Below are positions 6,386-9,954 of a stretch of 9,954 nt of DNA, piece by piece. The stretch is from Chloroflexota bacterium (GTDB lineage Bacteria > Chloroflexota > Anaerolineae > Anaerolineales > DRMV01), in NCBI GenBank assembly GCA_013153335.1, contig JAADEP010000199.1:1-9954 (forward strand), in the 5' to 3' direction. Numbering within the stretch: the first letter of the stretch is position 1; the number at the start of each line of letters is the position of its first letter. The translations under genes were made by a program, and so were the position numbers. The notes below the pieces were generated by a model that was not told the origin of the DNA, made no database searches, and was given only the letters and a program-made list of their open reading frames with translations.

Positions 6386-6598
6386 ATGGTCAGCCGTTGG
6401 CCTCCCCGGCGCATGCTCGTGATAGCAGGGGTTCTGCTTCTCCTCGGTGCGTTGCTCCCCTTCCTCATGGTGATCCGCGTGCTGCCGTCGCGATGGTGGC
6501 TCAACATCCTGAGCTACAGCGCGACGGTGGCGGGCGCGTTCCTCGGATATTTGGGCATTTTGACCTATTTGCAACGCCATCGACGGCGACGTAGATAG
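6386..6598 (+). CDS. Small two-helix membrane protein, function unknown
   Basis: This 70-residue frame encodes two hydrophobic segments, MLVIAGVLLLLGALLPFLMV (about 10-29) and ILSYSATVAGAFLGYLGILT (about 41-60). A short polar turn, RVLPSRWW, lies between them and an Arg-rich tail follows the second. The positive N-terminus and RHRRRRR C-terminus suggest that both ends are cytoplasmic. It is likely real because it fills the space between two plus-strand genes (17 bp after the ATPase, 2 bp before the lipid kinase) and its hydrophobicity pattern is coherent. The start is uncertain: GGAG at about 6370-6373 is 12 bases from the ATG at 6386, and an ATG at 6413 would begin directly at the first helix. 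I do not recognise the family. Confidence 0.65.
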   Translation: MVSRWPPRRMLVIAGVLLLLGALLPFLMVIRVLPSRWWLNILSYSATVAGAFLGYLGILTYLQRHRRRRR

Positions 6599-6600
6599 AC

Positions 6601-7557
6601 ATGGCGCGCGCTTCGGTGTTGTTCATCTTCAATCCCCATGCGGATTTGGGGCAAGCCTACCGCCGCGAGCCCCAACTGCGCGCGCGGCTTCAGGCCCTGG
6701 CCGGCGAGCGCGCGGTCTGGGCGCGCACCCAAAAGCCCGGCCACGGGACCCAATTGGCCCGCGCGGCCGCGAGCCAGGGTTTTACGCGCGTGGTCGCGCT
6801 CGGCGGCGACGGCACAGTGCACGAGGTGGTCAACGGCCTGATGCAGGTGCCCAAGGCGCAGCGCCCCGAGCTCGCGGTCGTGCCCATCGGCTCAGGGAAC
6901 GACTTCGCGTACGCGCTGGGCATCCCGCGCGACCCCGAAGAAGCCCTGGCCTGGGCCTTGGAAGGGCCAGCAGCGCCGATCGACGTAGCGACGTTACAAG
7001 ACGAGCGCGGCCGGGTCGAATTCTGGGATAACACCCTCGGCATCGGGTTTGACGCGGTGGTGACTATCCGCTCGCGGCGCCATCGTTGGCTGCGCGGGTT
7101 TTTGCGCTATTTGGCCTCGGTGCTCGCGGCCATGTTGCTGGACCACCGCGCGGTCGAGGCCACGTGGCAACAAGACCACGACGCGCCTATGGACGTCGCG
7201 TTCCTCATGGGCGTGTTCTGCAACGGCCCCCGCGAAGGCGGCGGGTTTATGGTCGCGCCCGAGGCGGATGTGCACGACGGATGGCTGAACTTCACCCGCG
7301 TGGACCCGGTCTCGCGCGGGCAAATGTTGCGTCTGCTCCCCGATTTCTTGCGCGGGACCCAAGCCGCGCGGCCCGCGGTCCACATGGGGCGCTTTCAGCG
7401 GTTGCGTTTGCACGCGCGCACGCCGATGTACGTGCATACCGACGGCGAGATCTTCGCGGATTTTGAGCATCCGGTGTATCAACTCGAGCTGAGCGTTGTA
7501 CCCCATGCCCTGCGCGCGGTGCATGGCCCAGAGCGAAACCCCGCGATGCGGGCGTAG
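6601..7557 (+). CDS. Diacylglycerol kinase / lipid kinase family protein (YegS/DgkB-like)
   Basis: This 318-residue protein belongs to the diacylglycerol-kinase catalytic family, which phosphorylates diacylglycerol or related lipids with ATP at the inner face of the membrane. Visible motifs are the first strand VLFIFNPHAD (6-15), nucleotide-binding VVALGGDGTVHEVVNGL (64-80, GGDGT at 68-72), PIGSGNDFAYALGIP (95-109), NTLGIGFDA (144-152), GGGFMVAPEADVHDGWLN (213-230), and a C-terminal HTDGE (279-283) matching the catalytic Asp/Glu segment. Length is normal and all key motifs are present, so it is probably active. No convincing SD precedes the ATG. The stop of the small membrane-protein gene is only 2 bp upstream, which points to translational coupling. 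The exact lipid substrate is not predictable; bacterial members include phosphatidylglycerol and undecaprenol-related as well as diacylglycerol kinases. Confidence 0.9.
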   Translation: MARASVLFIFNPHADLGQAYRREPQLRARLQALAGERAVWARTQKPGHGTQLARAAASQGFTRVVALGGDGTVHEVVNGLMQVPKAQRPELAVVPIGSGNDFAYALGIPRDPEEALAWALEGPAAPIDVATLQDERGRVEFWDNTLGIGFDAVVTIRSRRHRWLRGFLRYLASVLAAMLLDHRAVEATWQQDHDAPMDVAFLMGVFCNGPREGGGFMVAPEADVHDGWLNFTRVDPVSRGQMLRLLPDFLRGTQAARPAVHMGRFQRLRLHARTPMYVHTDGEIFADFEHPVYQLELSVVPHALRAVHGPERNPAMRA

Positions 7558-7572
7558 CAATCGGACGTCCTT

Positions 7573-9231
7573 ATGCCCAGCTTGCGCGTTCGCCTTCAGG
7601 AAGAAGACCGAGCCTTTCGCCACCTGGTTGCCGAGGCCTGGGGGCTCAATCCCCCCTTGACCGCGCTCGAGCCTCTGCTCCAGGCGCTGCTCGACCCCGA
7701 GCGCATCGCGGCCATGTGGCAGGCGCTCCCTCCCGTGGCCCTCAACGCGCTGCACGAACTCGCGCAGCACGGGGGCCGAATGCCCTGGAGCCGCTTCGCG
7801 CTCCGTTACGGCGAAGTGCGCGACCTGCCGCCTTCGCAATGGGCCCAAGCCAAGCCGCACCTTCGGCCCGCGTCGATCGCCGAGGCCCTTTGGTATCGGG
7901 CCCTCATTGGCCGCGCGTTCTTCCCCACTGAGCACGGCCTGCAAGAGTTCGCGTACATTCCGGACGAGTTCCTCGCGCTCCTGCCACCGCCGCCCCAGTC
8001 CGCAGAAGCGCCCCGCGCGTGGGGCCGCGAGGCCGAGCCAGACGCGTACCAACACCCGAGGCCGAGCATCGGCCCGGGCGGATTGCACGTGCTCGCGCGC
8101 GTGTTGGGCCGCGTGCGCGCGGGCTTTCCGCTGCGCGGCGAACACTGGCGGCCCTGGCCGTTCACCGACGCGTGGTGGTTCGCGTACCTCGAGGCTGGCG
8201 GGCTCTGGCACGCGCGCGGGGGTGTCCAGGCCGAAACCGCGCGCGCGTGGCTCACGCAGCCCTGGGCCCAAGCCTGGCTGCGAGCTTGGCGCACCTGGCG
8301 CGATACGCCGCTGGTCAACGATCTGCTTTTGCTGCCCCATCTGCAACCCGAAGGACAATGGCAAAACGACCCCCTGCGCCCGCGGCACCGCGCGCTGACC
8401 TGGCTCGCCGCGCTGCCCCCCAACACCTGGTGGGATGTAGAAGCCTGGCTCGCGGACATCCGCGAGCACGAGCCGGACTTCCAGCGGTCGCTTGACGCGT
8501 TTGACACCTGGTATTTGCGCGACCGCCGCGATGGCCGTTTCTTGCGCGGGCTCGAGGCCTGGGACCAGGTCGAGGGCGCGTTGTTGCGGTTTTATCTCGC
8601 GGGGCCGTGGCACCTCTTTGGGCTGGTGGACGTGGCCCAACGCGAGCCCAACGGCCCGATCACCGCGTTTCGAGTCACCGAAGCGGGCGCCGCGCTGCTC
8701 GCGGACCGCGCGCCCGACATGGCCGATCCTGAGCCCACGCCCATGAACTGGCACGCCCCGGGGTACGTGCAGGTGCCGTGGCGCGCGTCGCGGGCCCTGC
8801 ATTATCAACTCGCCCGGTGGATGGCCCCCGATCCGCCCACGCCCGCGGGCCTGCCTTACCGTTGGGACGGGCAGGCCTTGCGCGCCGCGCGCGGGCAGGG
8901 CCTGCGGCTCGAGCACATCCGCCGCGTGCTCACCGACCCCGCGGTGGCCGCGCCAGAGCCCGTGTTGCAAGCCGTGACCCAAGCCTGGCACGGACGCCCG
9001 GGCCGCATCGAGCGCGTATGTCTGCTTCGCCTGCCCGACGCCCGTGCGCTCGCGGCCTTGCGCCGTTCCCCCCTCCGTCGCGCGATACGCGAACACCTCA
9101 CCGCGACGACCGTCATCCTCGACGCGGCTTTGTACAAAGACGTGCTCCGTTACCTGTGGGAGCAAGGGTTCTTTATCGAAGACCGCTGCAGCCCGACGGA
9201 ATCGCCCCACGAACCCGGCGATGAAGCTTAG
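7573..9231 (+). CDS. XPB/Ssl2-like helicase C-terminal domain protein without helicase motor (probable)
   Basis: A 552-residue soluble protein, strongly GC-biased in codon use. The N-terminal part has a winged-helix-like pattern, MWQALPPVALNALHELAQHG (48-67), then GRMPWSRFALRYGEVRDLPP (68-87) and ALWYRALIGRAFFPTEHGLQ (105-124). The C-terminal part has helical repeats ending in LEHIRRVLTDPAVAAPEPVL and AALYKDVLRYLWEQGFFIED. This arrangement resembles the bacterial 'helicase-associated domain' proteins carrying the XPB/Ssl2 C-terminal-type domain (PF13625). I see no Walker A, DEAD/DEAH box or other helicase motor motif, and no XPB-like helicase gene nearby. In actinobacteria such proteins sit beside an XPB helicase. 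A DNA-repair or transcription role is an inference from the family. The ATG is 15 bp after the lipid kinase stop with only a weak SD. The TAG stop overlaps the convergent gene's stop codon. The family assignment is from remembered resemblance and less certain than the others. Confidence 0.65.
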   Translation: MPSLRVRLQEEDRAFRHLVAEAWGLNPPLTALEPLLQALLDPERIAAMWQALPPVALNALHELAQHGGRMPWSRFALRYGEVRDLPPSQWAQAKPHLRPASIAEALWYRALIGRAFFPTEHGLQEFAYIPDEFLALLPPPPQSAEAPRAWGREAEPDAYQHPRPSIGPGGLHVLARVLGRVRAGFPLRGEHWRPWPFTDAWWFAYLEAGGLWHARGGVQAETARAWLTQPWAQAWLRAWRTWRDTPLVNDLLLLPHLQPEGQWQNDPLRPRHRALTWLAALPPNTWWDVEAWLADIREHEPDFQRSLDAFDTWYLRDRRDGRFLRGLEAWDQVEGALLRFYLAGPWHLFGLVDVAQREPNGPITAFRVTEAGAALLADRAPDMADPEPTPMNWHAPGYVQVPWRASRALHYQLARWMAPDPPTPAGLPYRWDGQALRAARGQGLRLEHIRRVLTDPAVAAPEPVLQAVTQAWHGRPGRIERVCLLRLPDARALAALRRSPLRRAIREHLTATTVILDAALYKDVLRYLWEQGFFIEDRCSPTESPHEPGDEA

Positions 9232-9954
9232 CGCCGGGGCACCACACGCCAAGCCGAGACTTGCAACGTCCAATCCGGGTGCCCATCCCGAACCACATTG
9301 CCCAAGTTCGCATAATGCGGCTGAGAATCCACGTTCCAGACTCGGTAGACCACCCAGTGCGCATCCTGTTCCGCCTGACTGCGTTCCACCTCCGTGAGCC
9401 AAAACCCATTGTCGTTCTCGGGAGAGCGCACGGTCGTCTTTACTTCGATATGGAGCTCCCGGCCATCAGGCTCAAAGGAAAGGATATCGTAGGAAGCATT
9501 CCCTTCTGACGACACAACGCGCACGCGCTCGGCCAGATCCGCCCGCCCCGCCTTTCGGAGCTTATCGACCTCTTGCTCATACACGAATTGCTCGCCTTTC
9601 ACGCCAATGCACTCTCGTTCGATGGCACGCTGCTTACGCGCCTTGAACTCTTGTTCCCAATCGAGCCATCTCGAAGGGGGTTCGATCTGCGGAGCTGGAG
9701 TGCCCCGCTTCAGCAGGTAACCAACAACCCACATGTAGGATTGAAGCTCAATGACGTTGGGCGTGCCATGGAAGGGAAAAAGCAATTCCTTGACCGCCTC
9801 CGCCAAATCGAGCAAGAGCGCATAACGTTCCCAGGTGACATAACCGGAGATCTTCCGTCCAATACCATAATGCTCGAGCAACGCATCAAAATATGAGGGC
9901 CGGATCGGGAAGTAGCGGGTAGGGTCGGCCAAAAAGGCCAAATAGCTCAGGAAA
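9228..9954 (-). CDS. DUF3883-type nuclease-like protein, C-terminal part (runs off right edge)
   Basis: On the minus strand the frame is open from the window edge to TAA at 9230-9228, giving 242 visible residues. A TTG at 9941 is a possible start, but the frame continues upstream of it with in-family-looking sequence (FLSY), so I treat the gene as 5'-truncated. The first ~75 residues are helical (YFPIRPSYFDALLEHYGI and LLDLAEAVKELLFPF). The C-terminal ~130 residues match DUF3883, a PD-(D/E)XK-like domain: GEQFVYEQEVDKL, AGRADLAERVRVVSSEG, YDILSFEPDG with Asp at about 9488-9486, and HIEVKTT with Glu at about 9446-9444 and Lys at about 9440-9438. The D...E-x-K arrangement is intact. DUF3883 domains often occur in restriction- or defence-associated proteins. 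Composition is less GC-rich than the neighbours (near 50% in 9721-9900 against about 78% near 8101-8160), suggesting transfer. The partner genes, if any, lie beyond the edge. Confidence 0.75.
   Translation of the reverse strand, partial: FLSYLAFLADPTRYFPIRPSYFDALLEHYGIGRKISGYVTWERYALLLDLAEAVKELLFPFHGTPNVIELQSYMWVVGYLLKRGTPAPQIEPPSRWLDWEQEFKARKQRAIERECIGVKGEQFVYEQEVDKLRKAGRADLAERVRVVSSEGNASYDILSFEPDGRELHIEVKTTVRSPENDNGFWLTEVERSQAEQDAHWVVYRVWNVDSQPHYANLGNVVRDGHPDWTLQVSAWRVVPRR

Noticed and set aside
6994..9402. An 802-codon open frame on the minus strand
   Set aside because: It lies antisense to the lipid kinase and the XPB-C-like gene, both of which have family motifs. Its own product is Arg/Gly/Ala/Pro-rich with no recognisable fold, a usual artefact in very GC-rich DNA.

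Overview
The window is a very GC-rich bacterial segment, roughly 60-78% GC over most of its length. It has long spurious antisense frames, SD-led genes and a gene repertoire that suggests a member of the Chloroflexota (Anaerolineae or a related thermophilic class). The assignment is an inference from gene style and remembered family resemblance (long-form Dpp/Opp permeases, a divergent PfkB-like protein, an XPB-C-like protein with no motor). No rRNA or other marker gene is present to confirm it.

Layout. (1) Bases 1-173 hold the start of a minus-strand gene of unknown function that runs off the left edge, with its own SD and an extended -10 promoter. (2) Bases 241-571 are a gap of about 330 bp with no supported gene. 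(3) Bases 587-1579 encode a PfkB-fold protein whose usual catalytic GAGD signature is replaced; its promoter lies so close to the ATG that the mRNA is probably leaderless. (4) Bases 1708-6368 encode the membrane and motor core of a Dpp/Opp-type ABC importer, in the order permease, permease, ATPase, ATPase, behind an extended -10 promoter and a leader of about 96 nt. No substrate-binding protein gene is present. (5) Continuing on the same strand with gaps of 17, 2 and 15 bp are a 70-residue two-helix membrane protein, a diacylglycerol/lipid kinase family protein, and a 552-residue protein resembling the XPB/Ssl2 C-terminal-domain family. All seven genes from 1708 to 9231 could be one transcript. 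(6) A convergent minus-strand gene occupies 9228-9954. It encodes a DUF3883-type (PD-(D/E)XK nuclease-like) C-terminal domain and is cut by the right edge; its base composition is clearly less GC-rich than its neighbours.

How the parts relate. The two permeases and two ATPases should assemble into one heterotetrameric importer for peptides or other small solutes, using a binding protein encoded elsewhere. The lipid kinase and the small membrane protein act at the membrane but have no obvious mechanistic link to import. The XPB-C-like protein and the DUF3883 protein belong to nucleic-acid-related families; they are convergent, so not co-transcribed. The points most worth a second look are the PfkB-like protein lacking its catalytic Asp, the ~190-residue external insert in the second permease, the TGGTANAAT promoter element seen upstream of three transcription units, and the DUF3883 gene as the possible edge of an accessory or defence locus to the right.
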